Below, piece after piece: positions 21,141 through 33,700 of a stretch of 64,000 bases of DNA (positions are counted from its first letter, which is position 1; the number at the start of each line of letters is the position of its first letter). This DNA comes from Nematostella vectensis (taxonomy: Eukaryota > Cnidaria > Anthozoa > Actiniaria > Edwardsiidae), in contig NC_064038.1 of the NCBI RefSeq assembly GCF_932526225.1, forward strand, positions 12,213,070 to 12,277,069. The letters are read 5' to 3'. A model generated the notes under the pieces. The model was not told the origin of the DNA. It worked only from the letters and a program-made list of their open reading frames with translations, and did not search any database. The position numbers and the translations under genes were made by a program.

Positions 21141-24100
21141 CTTTTAGTTTTTATAATGTATACAATCAAGGAAAAAACTTCAATACCGACAACAAAGCTA
21201 AAATCCAGATTCGCATGCCCTTTCCCAACAAATATAAAATACTTTGAACTCAGTAGTAGGTCGTGAATTTACCGTGATGTTTTCGTGAACTGAGAATAAC
21301 TGCCGACATTAAGCAGCATGTTGTATCACCAAGCTATCAACCCTGCTAACCAGTGTCAGTGGTGTGAGAGTGCTGCCACCATACGAAGTGCGGCCAAGGG
21401 CGGCTGGGACAAGCCGAATAGTGAGTTGGGTATGGGTATGGGTTTTGATCAAATGAGCTTCTTTTATTAGGCATAAAAGATAAAAATGCAAAGACAGCCA
21501 GATATTTCTAGTGTAGAGAACGTTTGTGTAATTCTCTTACTTTAAAATTGAAGTCTCCTATCCTAGTTTTTTTCACTTGTCTCAGAATGTTTGATGCTAT
21601 TCTTAGAAGGACCAAATGTGCGCTAAGCGTATCTCCGTAAATCAACTCGTTACTCTAATTCAAGATGATCCAGTATTAATTTGCGATGCTCGAATCGCGG
21701 TGGTTTTAATGTACCATTGCTAACTAACTAAGTACCTTTATTTTTGCTTCAAAGTTGCTTGCTGCTTCTACATTGTCTGATGACACAAATAAAGATAATA
21801 TTTAAGACACTTCGAAATTCCAAGGGAAATCGAAATAAATTCGTCGGGACAAATATTACACTGATTGTCATTGTTTTGCTTGCGATTTTGCATCTTTTTA
21901 TTAATTGGGAGATGTCAAATATGTACTAAATGAAATCAAAATTAATCAAAGATTTGAAAATGAGGCTATGCAAGACGAATATATTTACATTATTACAAAA
22001 AAGTTGCCAAATAACAGAAACGTCTTTTCTGAGATTTAAATTATCGTTATAAAGTTAACTAAAAGTAATTAAAGGGAAAATAACATAAAACCTTCTTTTC
22101 CAGATGCAATGGTCGACTCGGGGCGTGTCCCGCAGCACACACAGACCCCATCACCATCAAGACCGGAAGTGGCCAGTTTAAGGATAGCAGCTTTACTTCT
22201 GGGTGAGTGGTCAAACTTGTTTCCGATTTTTCAGCAATTTCCTTGTAACATAGGATTTTATATACAAAGTTTCGCTTATGAAACTTTCGTTTCATGAACC
22301 GGGTCGGTCATATTTGCGTGCTCAGAATACTAATTCTATACCCACCCGACCACTCTTTGTATTGAACGCAAACAAGCTCCTGCCCCCTCTGGATGGTTTT
22401 TTGTCGAATTTTTCGCCGAGATGTCGTGGTCAGACCTGTTTCCATGACAGATTTTAAGGTAATGTGTAATTTCAAATCGCAATTAATCGTTCGCCTGTGC
22501 TTTATAATGGCAGCAATTGCCATCGGAAGTTGGCTCCATCATCAATTAAGCGCTATATGTGGACAAATTTAGTTTTTGTGATGATTTTTTTTTAAATAAA
22601 AATAAATTCAGTAGAAGTGGCGTGACGGAGTTTGGAAATAACTTTCCACCCCTGTCTCCCTGTCTCAATTTAAACCTTTAGGCCTGAAATCGGGTTTTTG
22701 CAAAACCCGATATTTCTGAAAAAAATCGACGCAGGGGGGTAAAACATGAATGGACACAATAAAGTATAAGACACATGTATTTGGAAGAAGTTTTATTAAA
22801 GACTCCGTGACCTAATTGATATTCACAAACGAAGTTCAAAGCACATGCGGAATAAACAATGCGCTGAGTTGAGTGGGCTCCCTGTGGCGACATATCCGAA
22901 GCCAGGTTTCTGGCTGCACGAGTTCCCGTTACATTTCTGACAGTGCGAGTTACACGTGAATGGCGTGCTAGTGCATATCCCATTCCTGCACGTATCCGCG
23001 CGTGTACATGCGTGGCCATCGTTACACGAGACATCATTTCTGTTTGACCAGGCACTTGTGCTGCCAGTTGGATTACACCACTGAAATAACAGGAACAAAA
23101 AATGGATAAGGACACTACTATTTGTTATAACCCCGACAAACACACGTCGCATATAAAAAAACACTTGAAATCGGCAAATCGACAATCGGGCTTGTATGGA
23201 GCTGGGTTGAAATGTCTATGGCTTATGAGGAAAACTTTTATCCGAGTGTTTCGACATGAAAACAGTCGAGTACAGTACGAATTCACACATATCTCACTGC
23301 TACTGAAATTATTTATTACTTCAACTCTGCCTTGTTTTGCTAGATTCTCGAAGCGTAATTTAACGTGAGCAAATTTAACATGATATTCTGCGAGTCCGTC
23401 CACAACACTCACGTCTAATCTCAAAAGTATTTGTTGTTTACCGCCACAGCTAGGTTTATCTTGTATGATAATAATAGTTTAGAATATTTGCTTATATTAA
23501 TCCAATAATAATAATATTCGAATTCGAACAGTTTAAGTCGCGATTTTCTGACCGTTGCCTTCCACCTGTCGGTACGTCCGTTTTTTAGGCCGTGCTCAGT
23601 GCATATCAGAATTTAGACAACATTTCTTACCATTTTCCCCTTTTTGTATTCTTGTCCTTTGCAAAACATGTCCCCCACCAAAAACATTTGTATCGCCGGC
23701 CGTGGCCATCCGTCTATCTGTCTGACCGTCCATATCTCCTATTGTCAATGTCAGTAGGGAGTTTAAGCACGAGCAATTGTGACGATCAAAACAAAAGAAC
23801 ATTCGAAACCAGCAAGTGGAAATGCACTCTGAGACATTTCAGCGGTTTTGCACCAAACCGTGTACTTTTTCCTGTTGCTTATTTTAAACAGTCGCCTTTG
23901 TCCCAAAACTCTCTATCCCCTACAAACAATATCTATAGAAATGATAAAAACAGACTTGACATGGATAAAAGGGGCCCCACCGCCCTGTTACTGAAACACT
24001 TTTTGACGCCGCCCACGACAATGGTTCCCATTGGAACAATGGTCTGCTCTAGTGCACGCTTTGCCATCGTTGCATCGAAGAGCATTGTTGCTGGTCCAAC

Positions 24101-24649
24101 TCGTCTTTTGCCTACTTTGGCAGTGCTGTGAGATAGAGTATTACAATACAGTGAAACTCCTTGAATAAGGGATTTGTGGAATACAAACTGTCCTTTTAAA
24201 TGAAATATGTTCTTGTAAGTGAGTTAGTTTAAAAAAATGTGTGGGAATTTATTCTCGAACAATATTTTCAGCAGTTAAGTGAGCCCAATAATCCGTAGCT
24301 CGTGTGTTGTCGATTGTAAGATTACTTTGTTTAAGGGCTTGGCGGAATTCTCTTACGAAGGTCATGACATCAGAACTAACTTTCGTAAAACTTTGTCTTT
24401 AGGGCCTCGGAGCGCGTTGTACCATAATTGTGCGTGCTAAAAAAATACATTGTACCTACCTGGCAAGGGTTAAAAGGATTAACAGTTCCATAGCTGTAAC
24501 ATCTCCAACTAAAAATATGAGGCACTGTCTAAGGTCACATTGTGTCCCTACTTTATTGTAGCAGGCGTTTGCAACTACATGTGTAGCTTCCGTACGTACA
24601 GGTGAGCTGACAGGGATTTCCCAAACACTCGTTGACATCTTAAAATGGA

Positions 24650-26900
24650 AAAATTAGACGGTTTCTCCATGCACAGGCGCGAAGCCAGGATTTGCTGGGT
24701 GTGCACTCGATGGTTATCCCCAAGCTACGCGCTAAATATGTCTTTACTTCACTTGTTCGCATCTGAGAGAGGCAAAAATAACGAGAGGCGTATCTGTGTA
24801 AGGTTTCTGTACATCCTAATTCATTTTTGAAAGGTTTACCTGTTCAATAAGGATCTCCATTCATACTTGTTTACTATTATAAATATATATATATATATCC
24901 TGTTTTACCATAGCTACAATCAGTCAATCCAAAGTATTGCCAGACTGCGAGTTTCAAAGTGGAGGAGAGATTTGCTTGTCGAAAGTTTAGTCCGTCAAAT
25001 ATTCGATAGAATGTTTGTCATACAGGAGCTAAATGCATAGTTAACATTGTAGGCTTGTTATTTAATTAATAAGCCACGGGTTCATATAACCGTTAATTTT
25101 TTTGGCGGTCACGGTAACGAATCCTGCATTCTAATAGAGCCGAGACTCGATATTTTGCGCGCGCTGCTCGTTCAAAGTATGTTTTCGCTGGCGTAGAGAA
25201 AAAAAAGCGGTCAGTATTTTCAAGACCTCGGTCACGGTATTTCACGATACGGACCTCCCACCCGGCAAATAACCCCTATGTATAAGCTTACGTATAAGCG
25301 GCAATACGCATGATACTCCACGCAAAACAAGAGAAGGCCCAGTGTTTTGAAAAGTCCTTTACCTTCCATGCAACATTGTAATTGCAATTCCGCAATGGCC
25401 CAGCCCCTTGTCCATGGACACCCTCTAGCGAGGGAAGGTTTTCTATTTCTAGTATGATCCGAGTATGAGCTAAGAATATGGATGAAGGTTGGTTAAAAAG
25501 TTTCTATTTATTAAATCCCCAGATCTAACACAGTATTATACTTCTGGGTTTTTTAATTCTTATTAAAACATAAGAGGTGCAATGGGCGTTTTAAATGAGA
25601 GGGGGGGCTATGATTATTTCACATCACTTTTATGTACGGTGCTTGATTATATGAATTGTATGATTGGACAGTGTCCACTATTCTCACATTTACTCTGACT
25701 GAAATTCTTTCTACCAGGAAGAATTCAAATTATTAAAATTCTTTGGGAGTAAAATTGTTTAGGAGAAGAATGATAAGCTCATGAAAATCATTTGTTGTAA
25801 AAGACACATTGCATGATACATTATGCTTTTTTTGGGGATTGAACATTTTACCTGGTATTACTAAGGGTATGGGAATCAGGACTTTTGGGGTGGCAAGTTT
25901 CCATCCTTTTTGGGTGTATGTTATTTTGAGCACTGTTCGACCCTTCCATCATGTTTATACCGCCCCCCCCCCCCCCTTCCGCCCGCCCCTGGGCAATTAT
26001 CCCGCTAACCTTCAAGGCATACAAATCATATGCCCATTTAGCCTTTCGGCTATGAAGTCATAGCCCATTCATGCTCTAGGGACATTGTCAAATATTTAAA
26101 TTCAAGAGTTATACACAAGATGGGCTGGTTGGTACAAGCCAAGCAAAAAAAAAAGGTATGTGACTAACACAACACAGGTCTAGATTATGAGAGAGTACAT
26201 CTTAAGGCGTGTATTATGCATGTTTTATGAGCTTCGGAGGAGTAAAATAAAAAAGGAAAGGTCATAACTTTAGCGTAAAATGTAATAGCTCTTTAACGCG
26301 AAATGTAATAACTTTTCAACGCAAAATATAAAAAAAATGTTCAACGGGTATAAGCAGCTATAGCGGAAACTCTTTGCAGGAAGTCGCTCTATTCCTAATT
26401 CCGTCAACAACCAAATAAATTATACATATAGAATCTGAAACTGATTTCAAAAGATTTGCCGAAAGGGTAGAGGAATGGTCAAACTGCATGTTTTAATCAT
26501 ACCATTTGTTATATATTGTATTCGATATAAAATGCAATATAATGTATGGCTTCTGTTTGGCATTATTAAATGTTTATAAAAGCGCGTATAAGCAACTATA
26601 TTGGCCACCTCCATTAAATGACCACTTGTTCCTAAGTCACGGATTTCTGGTCGCTATGAAACTGTATTGTTCCTCTATATTTCACCTATTTTCAAATATA
26701 CGCGAAATCCCATGTTTCCAATGTTCTGTCATTAAAATAGACATTCGACAAGGCTAGTACTTTGTGGATGTTATAAGCATTTTCATATTAGAGACGATCT
26801 TAAAATAGAGTTCCTAAAGCCACACGATACCGCATCAAAACTTCTATGCGATAAGTGCGATAAGTTGCAGTCTGAATACTTGAATATATTAACTGTCCAT
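24650..26900. other. Non-coding interval inside the decayed copy
   Basis: Corresponds to the first intron of the parent gene but is largely diverged. Holds an (AT)n stretch near 24885, a C-run near 25966, and short A/T-rich repeats (AACGCGAAATGTAATAACTT, 26262-26345) also found at 27610-27720. No exon recognised. Confidence 0.5.
26465..26600. repeat. Dispersed direct repeat, copy 1
   Basis: GGAATGGTCAAACTGCATGT onward to GTTTATAAAAGC is repeated at 27478-27597 with about 80 percent visible identity. Confidence 0.7.
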
Positions 26901-27477
26901 ACTTTTTTCCGTGCTGTGACCATACTAATTCTGAAAGTTTTTATCCCTTGTCTTAACGTCCCCTTACCCTTTTCGCAGCACGTCCCTTCATATCCTGCCC
27001 CGCATTTACAACCCCAGAAGATTGGGGTACCACCATTCCTACATGCATGCCTGTTTCAGTGTGAATACTCTCCGAGAGATGATAGGGACATGTTCAACCA
27101 CATTCCTTTGCTCTTGTTACTCGCCTGCTGCAAGTTTTAGTTCCAAAGCTCCCACATTGACGCAAGCAGTCAGAGTAGGCCCCCCAACTAGATACGGCGC
27201 GATTCTTCGCTACACAAGGTAGAGGTGATGGAGGTCTGTGACGATTACCCCCACGCCCTGTATTCTCGGTACTAACAGTATCAAAATTACAACGACTACG
27301 TCTCTCATCACGAGATACTCACAGGAAATGCCAATTAATTTTAAAGACTCGAGACTCGATAATAAAAAATATCTTGACAGGCAGCAGATCTATTGCTAAT
27401 TCTGCTCAACCGCCAAAAAATTAGAAACTGAAATCGATTTTTAATATGAAAGATTTATTGAAAGTGAAGCAACTAGA

Positions 27478-27725
27478 AAAGGAATGGTCAAACTGCATGT
27501 TTTAAACATACGATTTGTTATATTTTGTATTCTATATGTAATCCAATACGTTGGATAGTTTTTGTTTGTAATTTAAAAAGGTTTATAAAAGCTCCATGTG
27601 TTACTCCACAAAATGTAAAAACTAAAGCAAAATGTAACCTTAACACGAAATGCAATAACTATTCAACGCACAATGTTATCTTAAAGCAAAATGTAATGTA
27701 ATATTTAATAACTCTTTCAAGCAAA
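27478..27725. repeat. Dispersed direct repeat, copy 2, with AACGCAAAATGTAA motifs
   Basis: Second copy of the 26465 repeat, followed by several short motifs of the AACGCRAAATGTAATAACT type also present before copy 1. Probably a worn transposable element. Confidence 0.6.
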
Positions 27726-27800
27726 TAATAATAACAACATGCTAGAGCGCGTATACAGGTTGAGCTAAATGTTATTTAGTTCTTCAGTCATAGCATGGCG

Positions 27801-28275
27801 TCATTTACGGCTCTCCAAATGAACTTTCCCAATAAGCACCGATGTCCCTGTCATCTGAAGACGTTCCGTCATCTCCTTCGTCTCCGTCATCTCCTTCGTC
27901 TCTTTCATATCTCTTTCGTCTCCTTCATCATTATCTTCTTCGTCTTTATCTTCTACTTCTCTTCCCTGCACTTTCCGGACATATTTCCTAAGTAGAATTT
28001 TCCCACTGTCATTCAGCAAAGGGAACTTTTCGTAGCCATCTCTTCTCGCGTTTCCCCAGGTTACTGAGAACCCCTTCGTCTAGATTGTGTTCATCAGCCC
28101 TGATAACATTATCATCCTCGACAGACGGAGCGATTTTCTTCTGCAGTTCTAAGGACCGCTATGAATTTCAGCGCCTTTTCCGGGCTGCAGCGTGGTGCCT
28201 GTTTTGCTTGCGTTTTTGGGATTTTCTTTTTGTTGGGGCAGAAAACGGTTTCACCTCAAAAGTCCTAGACCTCTA
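27801..28275 (-). pseudogene. Possible broken coding fragment, Lys/Arg then Asp/Glu rich
   Basis: Minus-strand reading shows KRKSQKRKQNRHHAAARKRR near 28250, a stop-containing gap, then SVEDDNVIRADEHNLDEGVL and SNLGKREKRWLRKVPF near 28060, a frameshift, then LRKYVRKVQGREVEDKDEED and Thr/Met/Glu repeats. It resembles a basic nuclear or nucleolar protein that has lost its frame. I do not recognise the family, and low-complexity sequence alone could produce it. Confidence 0.25.
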
Positions 28276-28279
28276 TGTT

Positions 28280-30360
28280 AGGCAACACAAGCTTAAATGC
28301 CCGCGAGGTGCTTTTAAACTAGACAAGATTCAGGGGCGTATACAGGGGGAGGGGAGTTGAATTGGGTGGATAATAATTGAATAAATTGGGTGAGAAAATA
28401 ATGAAAATAATAACCCTCTCCCCCTCCCACGATAAATAATGACTGCTCCCTAAGACCTCTCCCGCGCGGGAAGTGGAAAATTTTGTGCGTTCGAGTTCTT
28501 CACATTGTCAAACTTTTCGTTGGAACCCACGACGGCTAAGACGGGGATTTTTATTAAAAATACTCATTGCGCATTTTTAACCTATGTTCGCTCAGTACTC
28601 CAGCGTCAAATACATAATACATGTTGTAATCTCAAGGCGCCGACTGTTAAGGGTTTACATGTGGTCGCCCTAATCTCCCGAGTCGGATGAGATGGTAAAT
28701 GTGGTTAAGTTAAACACGCAACTCGTTATTTTGAAAAGCCCTTAATCAGCTCTGAATATTGTATTGTAGACCAAGAGTGTTTCCATATTAATGCTATGAT
28801 CTAATAAGCTCTTATGTATGAAAACCGGGACGATTGAAGTAATAATAAGAAACACAATATTAATTATATAAAGAGCTGTTACCTTTTTACCTTTCAGCTC
28901 GCTCAGTGTTCTTCGCTTCAATTTGTGCTATAGCAAAGAGTGGTATGGGGCTTGCTGCTGACGAAGCTTTAGAATTAACAGACTATTGTGCGGGGAAAAC
29001 TCTACTTTAAGCAAACAATTGCTGGTGTTTTCTTAAGTGTATGCGCGTGGCAATAGCTAACAAGGATTGAATAAGGGGCTGGGCGCTATTTGATCATGTG
29101 ACTTTATGGGTGACAAATTCAAGCCAAAATAAATGCAGAAACGACTGCGCCCGTCACGCCAGCTAATGCCAAAATAAATATTTGAATTAAAAAAGAATTT
29201 CTTCGAAGACTCTGTTCACAGAGTTGTAACATACCCTCCAAGAATCGTTCACGCTGAAACTAGCCTTTGCTAGTTCTAGTACTTTTTTTATTTTTGCAAC
29301 TTTGGATTCGGCATGTTTTTAAACTAATAATTGATGTTTTTCTGGTGGTATAATCTGCATGGCAGCTCTGGTGGTATATTCTGCGCACAACCATGGGAAA
29401 ACGAGAAAAAAAGAATATAATATTTGTCGGATTTCGTGAATTACAAGGCCTGAACAATCTTCGAGACCTTCTTGTCTAGATAGGCTTGCTTTTCAATGAA
29501 AATATAGTGGGGGCTGCGAGTCGCAGGGGCGTTTACTACAAGGCTTTCCTTCAACTGATGTCAAAAGAGTATTTGTATGCTCTTTCACAATAACTTCACA
29601 CTAGTATGCACTGCTGAACAAATGTACGGGGGAGTGAGAAAAAATTATATTATCTGTAGGAGTATATCGAATTAAACACAAATACAACATTGATTATTTT
29701 CTCTGTGTATTACACATTTATGTATCTTATGCGTTTTAGCTTGAGTATGGTGTTCACACGTTTGCACAATTATTATACAAATAATGGGTTTCTGAAACCC
29801 CTTTTTAAAAGGGTTAAAGAGCCATAATCAGCCACACATTTGTGTATTGTTTTTATTCAAAATTGAAAGAGAAATGAGATGCTAAAAAAGGACATTTTGA
29901 TACCTCAAATACCAAGATCAAACAAAAATATAGCAAATGCTTTCACAAATAAGCCAATGAAAATGGATAGTATTTTGATGGTCGACAAAATGGCGGCTGA
30001 CAGAGGCTTTAAGAATATGTGATTGTTGAAGGAGTAGTGATAATAGTTGTGAATCAACGATGTGTACTGTTACATATTGCGTAAACCGTAAAACCGATGA
30101 CATTGATCTCTTTCATGATTTTCATTCGATATCTAAAAATAAGCAGTTGACATAAATCTACAATTTATACAGCACAGTTTACAAACTATCTTACATTAAT
30201 TCAAAACATCATAAGATCAATCATAGATTAAAAGTATTTCGTCAAATCGAATTATTTTATAAAAAGGTCTTCCGTAAGTATAGGGCTACCCCCCTTGTGT
30301 CATGGTTATTTCAAGCAAATCGTTGGTTTATCCAAGGGACTCAAAAGGATATGAAACAAT
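28280..30360. other. Non-coding interval downstream of the large minus-strand gene
   Basis: AT-rich. On the minus strand a TTTATT at about 29850 gives an AATAAA that could serve as poly(A) signal for the gene ending at 30361. No exon or RNA gene seen. Confidence 0.45.
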
Positions 30361-30738
30361 TCAGAAACCAAGACATTTAAAGTCTCCCTCACTCAAATAG
30401 TCTTGTGAATCCGCTGAAACAAGTCTTGTGGGCGGAGAGATCGCCCTCGTCACCAATCCCGCGCCGTTATACGCCTCCACAACCGCATACACCACATCAC
30501 CTGAAAACACACTCGGTCCCAGTCCGAACTCGTAGCTAGCTGCTATACCGACATCAATAAAGGGCAGAACGTCATTGGAGCCTGTGCTGGTCCCCATAGC
30601 AACGCGGAAGTTCTTTATACTAGAGTGTTTGTCGTAGAAGCCGTACCAATGAAGTCGGACGGTGCTGTTGTAGAGGTGGCAGTTCGAGTGGACGCCGTAC
30701 ACATCATGTGTCCGGTCCGGGCTGACAATCACGTGACC
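30361..30738 (-). CDS. Exon 11 (last) of the large secreted-protein gene
   Basis: Acceptor TTTCAG before GGTCACGTG, phase 0. Encodes the last repeat ([20 protein letters not shown]) and a short C-terminal tail ([13 protein letters not shown]) before TGA at 30363-30361. The tail has a single Cys and no GPI or membrane signal. Confidence 0.88.
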   Translation of the reverse strand, partial: GHVIVSPDRTHDVYGVHSNCHLYNSTVRLHWYGFYDKHSSIKNFRVAMGTSTGSNDVLPFIDVGIAASYEFGLGPSVFSGDVVYAVVEAYNGAGLVTRAISPPTRLVSADSQDYLSEGDFKCLGF

Positions 30739-33700
30739 CTGAAATCATTTATCAGCGTTTAAGGCCAATATCGGTAAAAGTAATAAAGATGGTTGCGGGC
30801 GACTTGAGGCTCGACGGTATGAACTGAAACTGTCTTGGGAAAGTTTGTTTTGTTAAAAGAAACTGTCTCGCGCTGTCCGCAGTACCTAAAAAATGAGCTC
30901 GTACGTATCGAGAAAAGGGCGCTATCTATAATTTTGCCCCGTACGAGCTACGATGGTGCTTGTGATTTGTTGGGCATAACACCATTAGAAGTGCACCACG
31001 GCCTAATTTGCAGCAAGCTCTTCGACGAAATAGTTTCCTTAGGAAAAAAACGGCCCTTTGCCTTGCCCCGCCTCAAAACAAACAGAGCCATGAATTCTTC
31101 TTTTACATTCTCGATGGCCAACAAATCTTAAATGGAGAGTATATATGGTTTTTATGGATTATGATTAATTTTATATAGGATGAACTTTATCACGTTTTTA
31201 ATTTTTTATATTTTATATTTATTACTGTATATAGGTATATAGTTAAATTTATTATAGTTGTAATATAGTATCTATTGTTTTGTAAATGCCTAATTCAGCC
31301 TACGGGCTGCTACGCATTTTTTTCCTAATAAAAACTATCTATCTATTATACGCATGAAAAATTTTATTAAGAAGAGCGAAAACTCTATTTTTATTCAGCG
31401 TTGAAGCTACGTTTGCTTGGGTAGCTTTGTCTCGTTGGCGCGCGTGTGCAAAATAACTTGATTCACTGATTTGACTCACCTTTGTCGGTGGTGTGACATC
31501 AACGAGTACTCCATCCGACACAGCCTGTGTACGAAGCCCTGCATTATCTACGCATGACACAACGGTATAATACCGCTGTCCAGGAATGAGCCTTACGTTA
31601 GTAGCGCGGGCGACAGTTCCTTGGACGAAATCCTTGAAAGCCGTAACAAACCCCGCGCTGTCTCGGATTCCGAACCGACAAGATGCGATTCCGCTCTGCA
31701 AGTCCACGAACGCACCAACAGTAGTGGTCAACGTGCAATGTGTCGTACACGAAGTGACGTAATTGTCTGGAGTTACTAGGCCTGCTGCAGGTGGAGTCAA
31801 ATCAATGCTGATAGGTCCTGTGGTGCCAAGGTTATGCTGGCCAGCGGCGTTCCAAACGCGAACTGTAATGTAGTAAGTTCCGAGCTCTTGCAAAACACAG
31901 TCCTGGCACGTGACACTAGTGGCGTTAGCAGTGAGCTCTCTCATTGGCTGAGATTGACATCCGCCAAGACTCTTTCCCACGCAGTATTCTGATTTGATCA
32001 CACCACTTTGTAGGTCACGTGATGACCAAGTGGCGGTAAGACGCCCACCAGGTCCCAACCATCTCTTGTCGATGTTCGTCTGTCCATCACGATGACAAAA
32101 ATGTTAGATAGTAAACATTGGTCTAACCTGATAATTTGTTTGATTTTATCTCCATTTGATGTATGGCGGCAAGGTCTGCCCAGACTGTAAAAGTTAATGT
32201 ATTTTATGGCTTTGAAACTGGCTTAAAATATAACAAGAAGCTCAAAATATGAATTGTAATTCCTTTTCCCCCCGACTTAGCTTGCTGACAAAATAGTCCA
32301 TGAAAATACTTAGACATTAAACATTCAGACGTCGAATTAGTGTTGTCTTATTTTTCGCAGGGGCAACTTTGTCCGCTGTACATCAAAATATGGATCTAAA
32401 ATCGCAATTTGATTTTGTTAGCTCCGCCCCTACCCTCCCCGGCCTAGCTCTACCGTCCATGTTTTCCTATTTCTTACTAATAAACGTTCCAATTATCTAA
32501 CATAGTTACCCTTACCATCATAATCTCCGGAGGCGTGGTATCCACAATGAACCCATTTGACCACCCTTCGGACGTCATGCCCGCGCCATTGGTAGCCCTT
32601 ACAGTGACGTAGTAATGCCCTCCCGAAGTCAAGGACACGTTCTTTGCTGTCGCCGCCATTACTTTTCCAACGTCCTTGAAAGCTATGACGTCATCATGGC
32701 CAGGGGACCTCCCTAATGCCCATTTGTATCCCACAATGCCACTCTCCGGATCTGAGAATCCGCGCCACCGTGCCGTTACCGTTGTTACCATGCCAACGAA
32801 ATCAATATCCTTGCTAAAGTCATGGCCGTCAATAACTTCCCCGACAACTGGAGGAGACACGTCGACAACAACTCCGTCTGAATCCGAGGTTACGGTGAAA
32901 CCGTCTTTATTGGCGCATTTGATGCGGTTGATGTAGCGTGATCCTGGCTTTAGACTTAATCCATTCCTAGTCGCCCGATCAGCCGAACTAACAGACTCCT
33001 CGAACACGTCGCTATCGTTTCCGTACGAGTTCCTATCGATGGACGCCGATTGTTCCACGAGGCTCCACGTACAATTATCAAGTCCCGAATCAGTGTCGAT
33101 AAAGCCTCCCCATTGTGACGCCATTGTGCCTGTGTCATTAGTAAAGTCGATGTCCCTAGTAAGCCCATCTATGACATCACCCTTTGATGGTGGTGTGGTA
33201 TCGATTGTAAATTTCTCTGACGTCATCACTGTCGTTAGCAGTGCGTTATTTTGCACTATGACGATGACGTAATACCAAACTTGGAAGACGGGAAGGAATG
33301 ATGGTACGATTGTTGACGTTGCACTTCCAATTGACAAGGCATATGATTGACAGCTGTCAGGAGATTTGCTGACGCAAAATTTGGACTCCAAGATCCCGCT
33401 CTCCTTGTCTTCGATTCCGTCCCAGGCTACGTTCAGCTGGACTTCGTTCCGGGACTGATTGATCACCCGGTGAGATACTCTGACGATGGATTTGGTAGGC
33501 GGAGTAATGTCCACAGTGAACCCGTCCGAACTGCCAACACCGCTCAGTCCACTGAGAGATGTCGCTTTTACTGTGACGTAATACCTATTTCCAGGAGACA
33601 AGAAATCGACGTCAGGATCACCGCTGACCGGTACCCCTTCCACGTGAGTCTGCAGCCCGAGACTTCTAAAGTGCGACACGTCGTCTTTACCAGCGGAGGT

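Larger units (their letters stand above)
20410..27250 (-). pseudogene. Decayed paralogous copy of the 5' half of the large secreted-protein gene
   Basis: Exon relics match the gene at 37.9-45.6 kb in nearly the same order: exon 8 (20463-20830; about 30 bp lost after TAGTCGACTG), exon 6 (21340-21430, plus strand, central part deleted), exon 7 (22104-22202, plus strand, second half deleted), exon 5 (22885-23085, with TGG TGT of the start and the CNDG..CTRADTC module), exon 3 (23975-24133, about 73 bp deleted), exon 2 (24457-24638, small insertion and frame loss) and exon 1 (26950-27235, TSP1/EGF part with stops). Exons 6 and 7 with their introns are inverted. Exons 4 and 9-11 are missing; the copy ends at the 20-bp minisatellite. 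Frames are broken throughout. Confidence 0.88.
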
